Notes under the pieces: model-generated
Seen by the model: the letters and a program-made list of their open reading frames with translations, nothing else
The model's database searches: none
Told to the model about the DNA's origin: nothing
From: Paracoccaceae bacterium
GTDB lineage: Bacteria > Pseudomonadota > Alphaproteobacteria > Rhodobacterales > Rhodobacteraceae
Assembly: GCA_020425085.1 (NCBI GenBank)
Contig: JAGQRW010000007.1
Span: 868,001 to 932,000 of the forward strand
DNA: 64,000 nucleotides
Reading direction: 5' to 3'
Shown: positions 18,567 to 27,578 of the stretch, one piece after another
Layout: every line of letters begins with the position of its first letter
How positions within the stretch are numbered: position 1 is the stretch's first letter
Made by a program: the position numbers and the translations under genes

Positions 18567-19291
18567 CGCTACCGGCGGCGTTCTTTACCCTGCACCGGGA
18601 TCTGCCCCGCGAAGGGCCAGGTGCACCGGATGATGTTGGCTTTGCCGCGATGCTGGCCGGATTGCCGGAATCCGCGGTGATTGCCGATGCTGGATGCGGG
18701 CCGGGCGGCGATATCGCGGCCCTGCTGGCGGCGGCGCCGGATGCACGGGTGGTGGCGCTGGATTTGCACCAGCCATTCGTGGATCAGGCCAGGGCGCGAT
18801 TTGCCGGTCAGCCGAACGTGGCATTCCGTTGTACCGACATGGCCGATCTGGCGTCGGAAACCGCCGCCCCGTTTGACATGATCTGGTGCGCCGGTGCGCT
18901 TTACTTTCTGGGGCTGACCAAGGGGCTTGCCGCGTTTCGGGCTGCCCTGAAACCAGACGGGATCCTAGCTTTTTCCGAACCTTGCCATTTCACCGATAAT
19001 CCGTCCAAAGCGGCGCATGATTTCTGGGATGGCTATGCCACGAGGCTAAAGGCCGACATCCTGAGCGAAACGCGGGCTGCAGGTTATGAAATTCTTGGAC
19101 ACCGCCCGGTTTCAGATGCCGGTTGGGAGGGGTATTTCCGCCCGCTGCAAGCCCGCATCGCCCAACTTGGCCCCGACGCCAATGCCGACCTTGCCGCAAT
19201 ACTTGACCTTGCCGCCGACGAGGCCTCAAACTGGCGCGATGTGAAGGCCGAAACGGGTTATCTGGTTGTGGTTGCACGTAAAACGACGTGA
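18563..19291 (+). CDS. class I SAM-dependent methyltransferase
   Basis: A 242-residue Rossmann-fold methyltransferase. Motif I is VIADAGCGPGGDIAALL (about residues 36-52), followed by VVALDLHQPFV (motif II) and FDMIWCAGALYFLG (motif IV region). The start codon overlaps the cimA stop (ATGA), so the two genes are probably co-translated. The substrate cannot be inferred; the length and motif style resemble small-molecule methyltransferases. Confidence 0.8.
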   Translation: MTLPAAFFTLHRDLPREGPGAPDDVGFAAMLAGLPESAVIADAGCGPGGDIAALLAAAPDARVVALDLHQPFVDQARARFAGQPNVAFRCTDMADLASETAAPFDMIWCAGALYFLGLTKGLAAFRAALKPDGILAFSEPCHFTDNPSKAAHDFWDGYATRLKADILSETRAAGYEILGHRPVSDAGWEGYFRPLQARIAQLGPDANADLAAILDLAADEASNWRDVKAETGYLVVVARKTT

Positions 19292-19328
19292 AGGATCCGC
19301 AATGGTTTGAATATGGAGGCAAGCACCA

Positions 19329-20321
19329 GTGCTGTATGTCGTGTTGAAAATCCTTGCGATTTCGATCGCAATTCCGGCGGCGATTGCGCTTGGCCTGATC
19401 TTGTCCGAGCGCCCGAAACCGGTTGTGGGTGCAAATGGCGGGCTGGATTTCGACCGACAGTTGCAAGGCGCACAGCCTCGCGATGCGCGAATCAAGCTGG
19501 CAATGCGCGATGGCCAGAACCTTGAGGTGGCCCATTATCCCGGCCCCGGCGGCGATGCACCCCTGTTGATCCTGCTGCATGGATCCGCCTGGCACGGGAT
19601 GCAGTTTGACCATCTGGCCGCAGAAATGGCCAAACAGGCCGAGGTGGTGGTGCCCGATCTGCGCGGACATGGGTTCAGCCCGGCAAGGCGCGGCGATATC
19701 GACCATATCGGCCAGTTGGAAGAAGACACTGCCGATCTGATCGCCCTCTATCGCAAGTCGGGTCAAAAGGTGGTGCTTGGCGGCCATTCATCCGGCGGTG
19801 GGCTGGTGGTGCGGTTTGCCGGTGGTGATTATGGCGATCTGATTGATGGTGCCATCCTGCTGGCCCCGTTCCTGAAATATAACGCACCGACCACGCGGCA
19901 GAATTCCGGTGGCTGGGCGCAGCCCCTGACACGGCGGATCATCGGGCTGAGCATGCTCAACATGTTGGGGATCACGGCGCTGAACGGCCTGACAGTGATC
20001 CAGTTCAAAATGCCGGATGCGGTTTTGAATGGTCCCTTGGGGGCCAGCGTTACCGATCGCTATTCCTACCGGCTGAACACCGCGTTCGCGCCGCGCCGCG
20101 ATTATCTGGCCGACCTCAGGCGGCTGCCGGGTTTCCTGCTGGTTGTGGGATCGGCAGATGAGGCGTTTCGGGCCGAGGAATACCAGCCGCTGATCGCACC
20201 AGTGAATGACAATGGGCGGTATGTGTTGTTAAAGGGGGTAAGGCATCTTGATGTCGTTGATGCACCGGAAACCGCCGCCGCAATGGGCCAATTCCTGACC
20301 CGTATAAAAGATAGCAAATGA
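19329..20321 (+). CDS. membrane-anchored alpha/beta hydrolase
   Basis: A 330-residue alpha/beta hydrolase, GTG start, with GGAGG nine bases upstream. The first 25 residues (LYVVLKILAISIAIPAAIAL) form a signal anchor. The core carries LLHGSAWHGMQFD (oxyanion region), VVVPDLRGHG, the nucleophile elbow GHSSGG with Ser154, an acid in VGSADEAF and the catalytic His in GVRHLDVVD. It probably acts at the periplasmic face as an esterase or lysophospholipase. It overlaps the next gene by 4 bp. Confidence 0.8.
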   Translation: MLYVVLKILAISIAIPAAIALGLILSERPKPVVGANGGLDFDRQLQGAQPRDARIKLAMRDGQNLEVAHYPGPGGDAPLLILLHGSAWHGMQFDHLAAEMAKQAEVVVPDLRGHGFSPARRGDIDHIGQLEEDTADLIALYRKSGQKVVLGGHSSGGGLVVRFAGGDYGDLIDGAILLAPFLKYNAPTTRQNSGGWAQPLTRRIIGLSMLNMLGITALNGLTVIQFKMPDAVLNGPLGASVTDRYSYRLNTAFAPRRDYLADLRRLPGFLLVVGSADEAFRAEEYQPLIAPVNDNGRYVLLKGVRHLDVVDAPETAAAMGQFLTRIKDSK

Positions 20322-21094
20322 TCTTTGACGCCGCAGCCGAACTGGTCCGCAAGGGGGATCCCGACCGGTTCAAGGCAACGCTTGCAGCACCACTCGACAG
20401 GCGCGGCCCGCTTATGGTGCTCTACGCCTTCAACCTTGAGGTGGCGCGCGCGCCTTGGCAAACGACCGAGCCTTTGATTGCTGAAATGCGGCTGCAATTC
20501 TGGGCCGATACCGTAACTGCGGCCAGCAATGGTGTGCCGCCACCCAAGCACCCGGTGGCCGGACCACTGGCGGAAATGGTGGCGGCGCGGCAGGTTGCAG
20601 GCGTTGACGTGCTGGCGCTGATCGAGGCAAGGCGGTTTGACATCGGCAAAGAGCCGCACCAGTCCGACGCAGCGTTTCGCGGCTATATGGCGGCCACCTC
20701 GGGCGGGCTGATGTGGATGGCGGCACATTTGCTGGGGGCTGGGCCTGATGATGAGGCGGCAATCCGGCGGTTTGGCACTGCCAGCGGTGTCGCCGCCCTG
20801 CTGGTTGCCTTGCCGGAAATTGCGGCCAGCGGCCGACATGCCTTGCCGGATCCCGGCGATGCGGCCTTGGTGTCGCTGGCGGAATGGGCGCTGGCCGAGT
20901 TGCGCGAGGTGCGGCGCGGCCGCCGTTTGCTGCCGAAACCCTGCACGGCCGCGATGTTGGTCGGCTGGCAGGCCGATGCGATCCTCAGGCGTGTGCAGAA
21001 AGGCCCCGCCGCGGTGCGCGAAGGGCGATTGCAGCTTTCGGAATTTCATCGTCGCCGTTTGCTGGCCTGGCGGGCGTTAACCGGGCGCTGGTAG
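20318..21094 (+). CDS. squalene/phytoene synthase-fold protein, NDUFAF6-like
   Basis: A 258-residue protein of the squalene/phytoene synthase superfamily (DPDRF, LYAFNLEVARAPW, AEMRLQFWADTV, TSGGLMWMAAHLLG). The Asp-rich DXXXD motifs that bind Mg-diphosphate in true synthases are missing: where they are expected the chain reads NLEVARAP and ADTVTAAS. This is the pattern of the complex I assembly factor NDUFAF6 and its alphaproteobacterial relatives, so a role in NADH dehydrogenase assembly is more likely than prenyl condensation. No carotenoid or hopanoid gene is nearby. Confidence 0.65.
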   Translation: MIFDAAAELVRKGDPDRFKATLAAPLDRRGPLMVLYAFNLEVARAPWQTTEPLIAEMRLQFWADTVTAASNGVPPPKHPVAGPLAEMVAARQVAGVDVLALIEARRFDIGKEPHQSDAAFRGYMAATSGGLMWMAAHLLGAGPDDEAAIRRFGTASGVAALLVALPEIAASGRHALPDPGDAALVSLAEWALAELREVRRGRRLLPKPCTAAMLVGWQADAILRRVQKGPAAVREGRLQLSEFHRRRLLAWRALTGRW

Positions 21095-21096
21095 GT

Positions 21097-22317
21097 TTAT
21101 CCGATTTCTTTCGGGCGCAACGTCAGCCAGATCAGTGCGCCACCTGCCAGCATCAGGAACGGTGCCATCGCCATATTGACCGCATTCCAGCCCTCGACCA
21201 CCGAACCACCGGAACAATTCATCAACCCGCCCGAGGCAAGCGAGGCGATGGTGACGCAGCCGAAAACGATCATGTCGTTGATGCCTTGTACGCGCCCGCG
21301 CTCGGCCGGTGTGTGGGAACCCGCCAGCATGGTTGACGCGCCGATAAAGCCGAAATTCCAGCCGACGCCAAGCAGGATCAGCGCGACAAAGAAATTCATC
21401 AGCTCGACCCCGGCCAGCGCCACGCCCCCCGCCGCCGCCAGAATGACCAGGCCAAGCGCCATGATCTTTTCCACCCCGAACCGGGCGATCAGATGACCGG
21501 TAAAAAACGACGGCACGAACATCGCCAGCACATGCCCGCTGACGATATCGGCGGCCTTGTCCTGTTCAAAACCGCATCCGACCACCGCCAGCGGGGTCGA
21601 GGTCATCACCAGATTCATCAGCGCATAGGAAACCATGCCGGTAATCACCGCCACCAGAATGCGCGGCGTTTTCAATAGCTCCCAGCGGCTGCGCCCGGCG
21701 TCCGAGCCCGGCTCGGCCTTTTCGGGTTTCGGAATGTCGAGTGTCAGAAACAGCAATGAGCCGACAAGATTGATGGCGATCACCGTCAGATAAGCCCCCA
21801 TGAACGGCACCACCATGGCATCCGAGGTCAGTTTGGTCAGTTGCGGGCCGATGATGGCCGAAACCAGCCCGCCCGCCATGACATAAGACATCGCCTTGGG
21901 GCGAAAGGCGTCTGACGCGGTATCGACGGCGGCAAAGCGATAAAACCCCTGTGCCGACTGGTAAATGCCGGTGAAATACGACCCGAGCAAAAACAGCGGG
22001 AACGAGCCATGAAACAGCGCATAGGCGGAAATGCTGGCCCCAAGCGCACCACCCATGGTGCCGATCATGAAACCGGCGCGCCGACCCCAGGCCTGCATCA
22101 CCTGGCTCATCCAGGGTGCCGTGGTCATGGAGCCGAACACGATCATCGAGATCGGCACCGTCGCCCAGCAGGCATTTGACGCCAGCGATTGCCCGGCCAG
22201 ACCGCCCAGCACGAATATCATCGGCATTTGCGAGCCAAGCAATGCCTGTGCCGCCACCAGCACCCAGACGTTGCGGATGGCGCGCTTGTTGTCGGCAGGG
22301 TCTGCAACGGCGGTCAT
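21097..22317 (-). CDS. MFS transporter
   Basis: A 406-residue integral membrane protein with about 12 hydrophobic helices in two six-helix halves and a central charged loop (PKPEKAEPGSDAGRSRWELLKTP cut in two by the midpoint). It is a Major Facilitator Superfamily protein with the loop 2-3 pattern shortened to WGRRAGFMIG. It converges on the NDUFAF6-like gene with a 2-bp gap. Substrate unknown. Confidence 0.85.
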   Translation of the reverse strand: MTAVADPADNKRAIRNVWVLVAAQALLGSQMPMIFVLGGLAGQSLASNACWATVPISMIVFGSMTTAPWMSQVMQAWGRRAGFMIGTMGGALGASISAYALFHGSFPLFLLGSYFTGIYQSAQGFYRFAAVDTASDAFRPKAMSYVMAGGLVSAIIGPQLTKLTSDAMVVPFMGAYLTVIAINLVGSLLFLTLDIPKPEKAEPGSDAGRSRWELLKTPRILVAVITGMVSYALMNLVMTSTPLAVVGCGFEQDKAADIVSGHVLAMFVPSFFTGHLIARFGVEKIMALGLVILAAAGGVALAGVELMNFFVALILLGVGWNFGFIGASTMLAGSHTPAERGRVQGINDMIVFGCVTIASLASGGLMNCSGGSVVEGWNAVNMAMAPFLMLAGGALIWLTLRPKEIG

Positions 22318-22355
22318 GCACCGGGCTTAGCGCCGCCTTTCAGGCTTGCCAAGGG

Positions 22356-23636
22356 CTATCTTGCGGCATCAATGATATGCGCGAACGAGCCGGAAACCCG
22401 CCCTTGTTGCAATCCCATCGCCGGCAGGTTTTCGCCCTCGGCGTTTTGGGCCTGAAACAGTGGCTCGCCTTTGGCGCGGATGGTGCTGGCATAGTGAAAC
22501 TCATGCGCCGCCAGTTGACCTTGCCAGGGTGGGCCAAGCGCCGTCAGGCGGCGATAACCAAGATGCAGTTTTGGCGCCTGAAACGAGGTTTCCAGCCTCA
22601 GCAATCCGGCCATCTGGTGGCGCTGGCCATCGCGGTCGACCAACCCTTCGCCCAGAACCATATAGCCACCGCATTCGCCGTAAATCGGCGTGTCGCGGGC
22701 CATCTGGCGCAAGCCGTTCAGAAAGGTCCGGTTTCCCGCCAGCCGCCCCGCATGCAGTTCGGGATAACCGCCGGGCAGGAACACCATGTCGGCGGATGGC
22801 GGCACCTGGTCGGCCAATGGTGAAAACTCCGAGATTTCCGCCCCGGCCGAGCGCCAGTCGGCCATAAGATGCGGATAGGCGAACGCAAATGCCGCGTCAC
22901 GGGCAATGCTGATCCGCTGCGCTGGCGGGGGCAGCCCGGGGGCCTGGTTGGCGGCGGGCAGCGGTCTGGCCAGCGCCAGCAGCGCATCCAGATCAACCGC
23001 TGCCTCGACGGTATCGGCAACGCGGTCCAGAAACACCTGAAGATCCGGGCGTTCATCGGCCTGCACCAGCCCCAGATGCCGCGATGGATGGGCCAGCCCT
23101 GGCATGCGGCGAATCGCACCCAGCACCGGTAGGCCGAGGGGGGAAAGGGCGTGGTGCAGCATCGCCTCGTGGCGTTCAGATCCGGTGTTGTTGAGGATCA
23201 GGCCGCAGATCTTCACGTCGCTGCGGTGAGCTGCAAACCCTTCAACCACCGCCGCCATCGAATGCGACTGCCGCGCGCAATCAAGGATCAGGACCACCGG
23301 CAGCCCCAGATGCCGCGCCAGATCAGCGGTTGCGCCCCTGCCATCGGGCGGCGCGCCGTCAAACAGCCCCATCGCCCCCTCGATCATGAGGGTTCCCGGC
23401 CCCGATGCCAGATCAGCCAGCCGCGCCGGTGTCATCGCCCAGGCATCAAGGTTCAGGCACGCACGCCCGCTGGCGGCGGCGTGAAACCGGGGGTCGATGT
23501 AATCCGGCCCGGATTTGGCCGAGCGGATGTTTTCATGTCGCCGACTGAGGGCGCGCAAGATGCCGAGGGTCAGCGTCGTCTTGCCGCTGCCCGAGGCGGG
23601 TGCCGACAGGATCAGGCCTTGTCCGTTAAGCATCAT
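22356..23636 (-). CDS. cobB: (hydrogeno)cobyrinic acid a,c-diamide synthase
   Basis: A 426-residue protein with the two-domain CobB/CbiA layout. The N-terminal P-loop amidoligase domain has LILSAPASGSGKTTLTLG, KSGPDYIDPRFH and MIEGAMGLFDG. The C-terminal class I glutamine amidotransferase domain has FLPGGYPELHAG, the nucleophile Cys in YGECGGYMVLGEG and a closing H-E-F-H-Y-A. It amidates the a and c side chains of (hydrogeno)cobyrinate with ATP and glutamine in cobalamin synthesis. It is divergent from cbiD. Confidence 0.95.
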   Translation of the reverse strand: MMLNGQGLILSAPASGSGKTTLTLGILRALSRRHENIRSAKSGPDYIDPRFHAAASGRACLNLDAWAMTPARLADLASGPGTLMIEGAMGLFDGAPPDGRGATADLARHLGLPVVLILDCARQSHSMAAVVEGFAAHRSDVKICGLILNNTGSERHEAMLHHALSPLGLPVLGAIRRMPGLAHPSRHLGLVQADERPDLQVFLDRVADTVEAAVDLDALLALARPLPAANQAPGLPPPAQRISIARDAAFAFAYPHLMADWRSAGAEISEFSPLADQVPPSADMVFLPGGYPELHAGRLAGNRTFLNGLRQMARDTPIYGECGGYMVLGEGLVDRDGQRHQMAGLLRLETSFQAPKLHLGYRRLTALGPPWQGQLAAHEFHYASTIRAKGEPLFQAQNAEGENLPAMGLQQGRVSGSFAHIIDAAR

Positions 23637-23737
23637 GCGTCACCCGGTTTCGCGGTTATCCTGCCTTGCTTATGGCATCAAAACCGGTGGGCGAAAACCC
23701 CTTGGACGGCAGCCGGCTTGCTGCCTATAGTCCGGCC

Positions 23738-24796
23738 ATGCGAAGTAAACCCGCCCATCAACTGCGCCGAGGCTGGACCACCGGCGCCTGTGCCACTGCT
23801 GCCACCAAGGCGGCGCTGATCGCGCTATGGGAGGGGCGGGAGGTGGCGGAAATTTCCATCACCCTGCCCAAGGGCGAAACCCCGGTTTTCGCGCTGGCGC
23901 ATTGTGCAAGTGGCGATGGCTGGGCCGAGGCGGGGATTGTCAAGGATGCGGGTGATGATCCCGACGTAACGCACGGGGCGTTGATCGTGGCGCGGGTGGC
24001 GTCCTCAACTGGCGGCATCACCTTTCACGCGGGCAAGGGGGTCGGCACCATCACCCGACCCGGCCTGCCGCTGGCAGTGGGTGAGGCAGCGATCAACCCG
24101 GTGCCGCGTTCCCTGATGTGCGCCGTAGTTGAAGAAATGGCTGCAACATGCGGAAAAGACGCCAATATCGCCATCACCATCAGCATTCCAGGCGGCGAGG
24201 AACTGGCGGCCAAAACCTGGAACCCACGGCTTGGCATCGTGGGTGGCCTGTCGGTGCTTGGCACTACCGGCGTGGTACGGCCGTTTTCCTGTGCCGCCTG
24301 GATCGCCTCGATCCATCGTGGCGTCGATGTGGCGATTGCCTCGGGCCAGACGCATGTGGCGGGTTGTACCGGGGCAACATCGGAAAGGGTGGTGCAGGGG
24401 CTGTATGACCTGCCGGATTACGCCATGCTGGATATGGGGGATTTTGCCGGCGGACTGTTGAAATATCTGCGACGTAACAAGGTCGCCCGCCTGACCATCG
24501 GCGGTGGAATCGGCAAGATATGCAAACTGGCACAGGGGGCGATGGACCTGCATTCGGCCCGCAGCCAGGTGGATTTTGCCCGGCTTGGCCAATGGTCGCG
24601 CGAACTTGGCCTGGCCGATGTCAGCACCGCCAACACCGCACTTGAGGCTTATGAGATCGCCGGCCCAGCCCTGGCGGAACATATCGCTGCCAGGGCGCAG
24701 CAATTCGTCACCGGGTTTCTTGGTGGCGGCGTTCAGGTCGATATCGTGGTGATCGACCGGGCAGGTGCCATTCTGGCGCGGGCAGGCAGCGCATGA
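23738..24796 (+). CDS. cbiD: cobalt-precorrin-5B C1-methyltransferase
   Basis: A 352-residue CbiD. It begins LRRGWTTGACATAATKAAL, the standard CbiD signature, and has GVGTITRPGLPLAVGEAAINPVP, NPRLGIVGGLSVLGTTGVV and LDMGDFAGGLLKY. It methylates C1 of the corrin ring in the cobalt-early pathway. The ATG at 23738 puts 10 residues before the signature, as usual; upstream TTG/ATG options would add 22-24 residues that match nothing. It overlaps cobK by 4 bp. Confidence 0.93.
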   Translation: MRSKPAHQLRRGWTTGACATAATKAALIALWEGREVAEISITLPKGETPVFALAHCASGDGWAEAGIVKDAGDDPDVTHGALIVARVASSTGGITFHAGKGVGTITRPGLPLAVGEAAINPVPRSLMCAVVEEMAATCGKDANIAITISIPGGEELAAKTWNPRLGIVGGLSVLGTTGVVRPFSCAAWIASIHRGVDVAIASGQTHVAGCTGATSERVVQGLYDLPDYAMLDMGDFAGGLLKYLRRNKVARLTIGGGIGKICKLAQGAMDLHSARSQVDFARLGQWSRELGLADVSTANTALEAYEIAGPALAEHIAARAQQFVTGFLGGGVQVDIVVIDRAGAILARAGSA

Positions 24797-25527
24797 AACT
24801 TTTGTTGCTGGCCGGAAGTGGTGAGGCAAGGATGGTCGCCGAAGGGCTGACAGGTATGGCGGGAATTGACGTTGTCGCCTCTTATGCCGGGGCGACGCAA
24901 CGCCCGGCAACATTGCCTTGCGCCACGCGAAGCGGCGGCTTTGGCGGGGTCGAGGGTTTGCGCGAATATATCAGGCGCGAACGGATCGATGCGCTGCTGG
25001 ATGCTACCCACCCCTATGCCTGGCGTATGTCTGCCAATGCGGCGGCGGCGGCGCGGGCAGAAAATCTGCCGCATCTGCAACTGCTGCGCCCGGAGTGGCG
25101 GCCGGAACCGGGCGATGACTGGACGATGATTGCCACCGAACAACAGGCCGCCGAACACATCAGGCCACCAGCGCGGGTGTTTCTGGCCACCGGGCGGCAG
25201 AACCTGGAAAATTTTGCCAATCTTGACGGCTGTTGGCTGATTTGCCGCCGGATTGATCCGCCCAAGGCGGCATTTCCCTTTGCCAACGGGGAATATCTGC
25301 GGGGCCGCCCGCCATTTTCGCTTGCCGATGAGGTGGCGCTGTTCTCGCGGCTTGGGCTGGATTGGCTGGTGGCGAAAAACGCCGGCGGTGTAGAAGGCCG
25401 CAGCAAGCTTGATGCGGCGCGCCAGCTTGGCCTCAGGGTGTTGATGATCGAGCGGCCCCGACAACCGGATTGTCAGCGTGTGGATTGCGTAAGGGCGGCG
25501 CTGGAATGGGTCCGGGCAGGGGCTTGA
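24793..25527 (+). CDS. cobK: precorrin-6A reductase
   Basis: A 244-residue protein of the CobK/CbiJ family that reduces precorrin-6A with NADPH. Motifs are LLLLAGSGEARMVAEGL (nucleotide binding), LLDATHPYAWRMSANA, VFLATGRQNLENF and DWLVAKNAGGVEGRSKLDAARQLG, with the conserved K-N/S-GG segment. The ATG overlaps the cbiD stop. Its own stop overlaps the next ATG (TGATG), so cbiD, cobK, the DNA glycosylase and the esterase appear to be one transcript. Confidence 0.92.
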   Translation: MKLLLLAGSGEARMVAEGLTGMAGIDVVASYAGATQRPATLPCATRSGGFGGVEGLREYIRRERIDALLDATHPYAWRMSANAAAAARAENLPHLQLLRPEWRPEPGDDWTMIATEQQAAEHIRPPARVFLATGRQNLENFANLDGCWLICRRIDPPKAAFPFANGEYLRGRPPFSLADEVALFSRLGLDWLVAKNAGGVEGRSKLDAARQLGLRVLMIERPRQPDCQRVDCVRAALEWVRAGA

Positions 25528-26156
25528 TGAGTTTCAGGATCATCAGAACCGACAGTGATGTAACCGAAGGTCTGCAATGGCTGGCCGAGCGTGACCACCG
25601 GTTTGAAGCACTTTTTCGCGCCACCGGGCCACTGCCGCTCAGGCGGCGTGCGGGCGGGTTTGCCTCGCTTTTGAATGCGGTGGTTGCGCAACAGGTTTCG
25701 ACCGCCGCCGCCGCCGCAATCTGGCAACGGCTTGAGGTGGCCGGGCTGGCAACCGTTAGTGGCATCATGGCCGTACCGGATGAGGCGCTGCGCCAATGCG
25801 GTCTGTCGCGCCCCAAGGTGATCTATGCCCGCGCACTGGCCGAAAGCGGGATCGACTATGACGCGCTGGAAATCCTGCCCGATGCCGAGGTGATAAAAAC
25901 CCTGGTGGCGGTCAAGGGCATCGGTCGCTGGACGGCTGAAATTTACGCCATGTTCTCGCTTGGCCGTGCCGATGTCTTTGCCGCTGGCGATCTGGCCTTG
26001 CAGGAATCGGCGCGGCATCTGTTCAGCCTGAACGCCCGGCCCGATGAAAAAGCACTGCGCGCGATGGCCGAGGCCTGGTCGCCCTGGCGGGGTGTTGCAG
26101 CCCGCGCGCTCTGGGCTTATTACCGCGTCATCAAGAACCGCGAAGGGAGTATTTGA
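25527..26156 (+). CDS. DNA-3-methyladenine glycosylase II
   Basis: A 209-residue HhH-GPD glycosylase of the AlkA type that excises alkylated bases. The helix-hairpin-helix is LVAVKGIGRWTAEIYAMFSLG and the catalytic Asp is in the following AAGDLALQE. It lacks the N-terminal AlkA domain of the E. coli enzyme, as many bacterial members do. The ATG at 25527 overlaps the cobK stop; an earlier in-frame start (25470) would lie inside cobK. Confidence 0.88.
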   Translation: MSFRIIRTDSDVTEGLQWLAERDHRFEALFRATGPLPLRRRAGGFASLLNAVVAQQVSTAAAAAIWQRLEVAGLATVSGIMAVPDEALRQCGLSRPKVIYARALAESGIDYDALEILPDAEVIKTLVAVKGIGRWTAEIYAMFSLGRADVFAAGDLALQESARHLFSLNARPDEKALRAMAEAWSPWRGVAARALWAYYRVIKNREGSI

Positions 26157-26815
26157 TGCGGCAGTTAGAATCAGGCCGGCGCGGCCCGGAACATGGTAAA
26201 AATCTGGTCATACTGCTGCATGGCTACGGGGCCGATGGCAATGATCTGCTGGGTCTTGCCGATCCTTTGGGTCAGCATATGCCGGACACGGTTTTCTATG
26301 CCCCGGACGCGCCGTCGAAATGTTCGGGCAATCCGTTCGGCTATGAATGGTTTCCGATCCCCTGGCTGGATGGCTCCAGCGAAGAGGCGGCGGCGACGGA
26401 AATGCACCGCGCCATCGAGGATGTGAACGGCTTCATTGATGACACCATGAGGCGCGAAGGTGTCGGGGCGGACAAGACCATCCTGCTCGGATTTTCTCAG
26501 GGCACGATGATGAGCCTGCATCTGGCACCAAGGCGGGCAAAGCCGCTGGCGGGCATCGTCGGCTTCTCGGGCCGGTTGCTGGCGCCTGAAAAACTGGCGG
26601 CAGAAACCATCAGCCGCCCGCCTGTGGTGCTGATTCACGGGGATCAGGATGAAATGGTGCCAGTTGCCTCGCTGGCCGAGGCGGCGGATGCGCTGGTTGC
26701 AGCCAAATTCGAGGTCTATACCCATGTCAGCAAGGGTACCGGGCATGGCATTGCGCCGGACGGTCTTGGCGTGGCGTTACAGTTCATGCGTGAGAAACTT
26801 GGCATAAGCCATTGA
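26156..26815 (+). CDS. carboxylesterase/phospholipase family protein
   Basis: A 219-residue alpha/beta hydrolase of the acyl-protein thioesterase/carboxylesterase type. Motifs are VILLHGYGADGNDLLGLA, the nucleophile elbow LLGFSQGTMMSL, the catalytic Asp in HGDQDEMVP and the His in GTGHGIAPDG. AGGGAG precedes the ATG, which overlaps the glycosylase stop as TGATG. It probably hydrolyses short-chain esters; it has no link to cobalamin synthesis beyond transcription. Confidence 0.88.
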   Translation: MRQLESGRRGPEHGKNLVILLHGYGADGNDLLGLADPLGQHMPDTVFYAPDAPSKCSGNPFGYEWFPIPWLDGSSEEAAATEMHRAIEDVNGFIDDTMRREGVGADKTILLGFSQGTMMSLHLAPRRAKPLAGIVGFSGRLLAPEKLAAETISRPPVVLIHGDQDEMVPVASLAEAADALVAAKFEVYTHVSKGTGHGIAPDGLGVALQFMREKLGISH

Positions 26816-26985
26816 TTCAGAACAGCATTCTAAGTTATCCACAAGGCTGGCGAAGAAATGATCGCTGCCCTGAATATTGGGGGTTGTCTGGACTCAACCG
26901 CGTTATATAGTGCCTTACAAGCTGGGACGGGAAACGTCCCGTTCCGGTGCCTGATGGACATACCCAAACGGGGCCGCCCTGCACG

Positions 26986-27570
26986 ATGGATAGCAGTTTC
27001 AGTACCAGCTTTGTCAGGAACCCGGTCGGGTTGACCCTTCATCCGGCGCTGGTGCTGAATGCCGATTATCGGCCCTTGTCCTATCTGCCGCTATCGCTCT
27101 GGTCCTGGCAGGATGCGGTCAAGGCCGCCTATCTTGATCGTGTCAGCATCGTTGCGGAATATGACGAGGTGGTGCGTTCGCCATCGGTCGAGATCCGCAT
27201 CCCTTCGGTGGTGGTGCTGAAGGATTATGTGAAACCGGCGAAATCCACCGCTTTTACCCGCTTCAATCTGTTTTTGCGCGATGAATTCACCTGTCAGTAT
27301 TGTGGTTCGACCGGCGATATGACCTTTGACCATGTGGTTCCGCGTGCGCGTGGCGGCAAGACGGTCTGGGAAAACGTCGTCGCCGCCTGCGGGCCGTGCA
27401 ACCTTGCCAAGGGCTCGAAAATGCTGGCGCAGACCCGCCTCAGACTACGCCGCGCGCCGCGCCGCCCCGAGGCCGAGGAATTGCGCAACACAGGGCGGAA
27501 ATTCCCGCCGAATCATTTGCATGACAGCTGGATGGATTTTCTTTACTGGGATGCCGAGCTGGAGGCCTGA
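26986..27570 (+). CDS. HNH endonuclease family protein
   Basis: A 194-residue protein with a zinc-stabilised HNH domain at about residues 100-145: CQYCG, FDHVVPRARGG, WENVVAACGPCN. The N-terminal part (LVLNADYRPLSYLPLSLWSWQDAVKAAYLDRV) is the conserved lead of a stand-alone HNH family that is very widespread in alphaproteobacteria. It is not associated with a restriction, CRISPR or phage gene here. The ATG at 26986 gives the usual N-terminus; a GTG at 26947 is in frame but less likely. Confidence 0.85.
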   Translation: MDSSFSTSFVRNPVGLTLHPALVLNADYRPLSYLPLSLWSWQDAVKAAYLDRVSIVAEYDEVVRSPSVEIRIPSVVVLKDYVKPAKSTAFTRFNLFLRDEFTCQYCGSTGDMTFDHVVPRARGGKTVWENVVAACGPCNLAKGSKMLAQTRLRLRRAPRRPEAEELRNTGRKFPPNHLHDSWMDFLYWDAELEA

Positions 27571-27578
27571 AAGCAGGT

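Noticed and set aside
23637-23737. Cobalamin riboswitch in the cobB/cbiD divergent gap
   Set aside because: No B12-box sequence; the only structure is the short GGCAGC/GCTGCC stem at 23708-23725, and the gap is too short.
26986-27570. HNH protein as part of a CRISPR, restriction or mobile system
   Set aside because: The N-terminal half matches a widespread stand-alone HNH family, and no repeats, methylase or phage genes are nearby.
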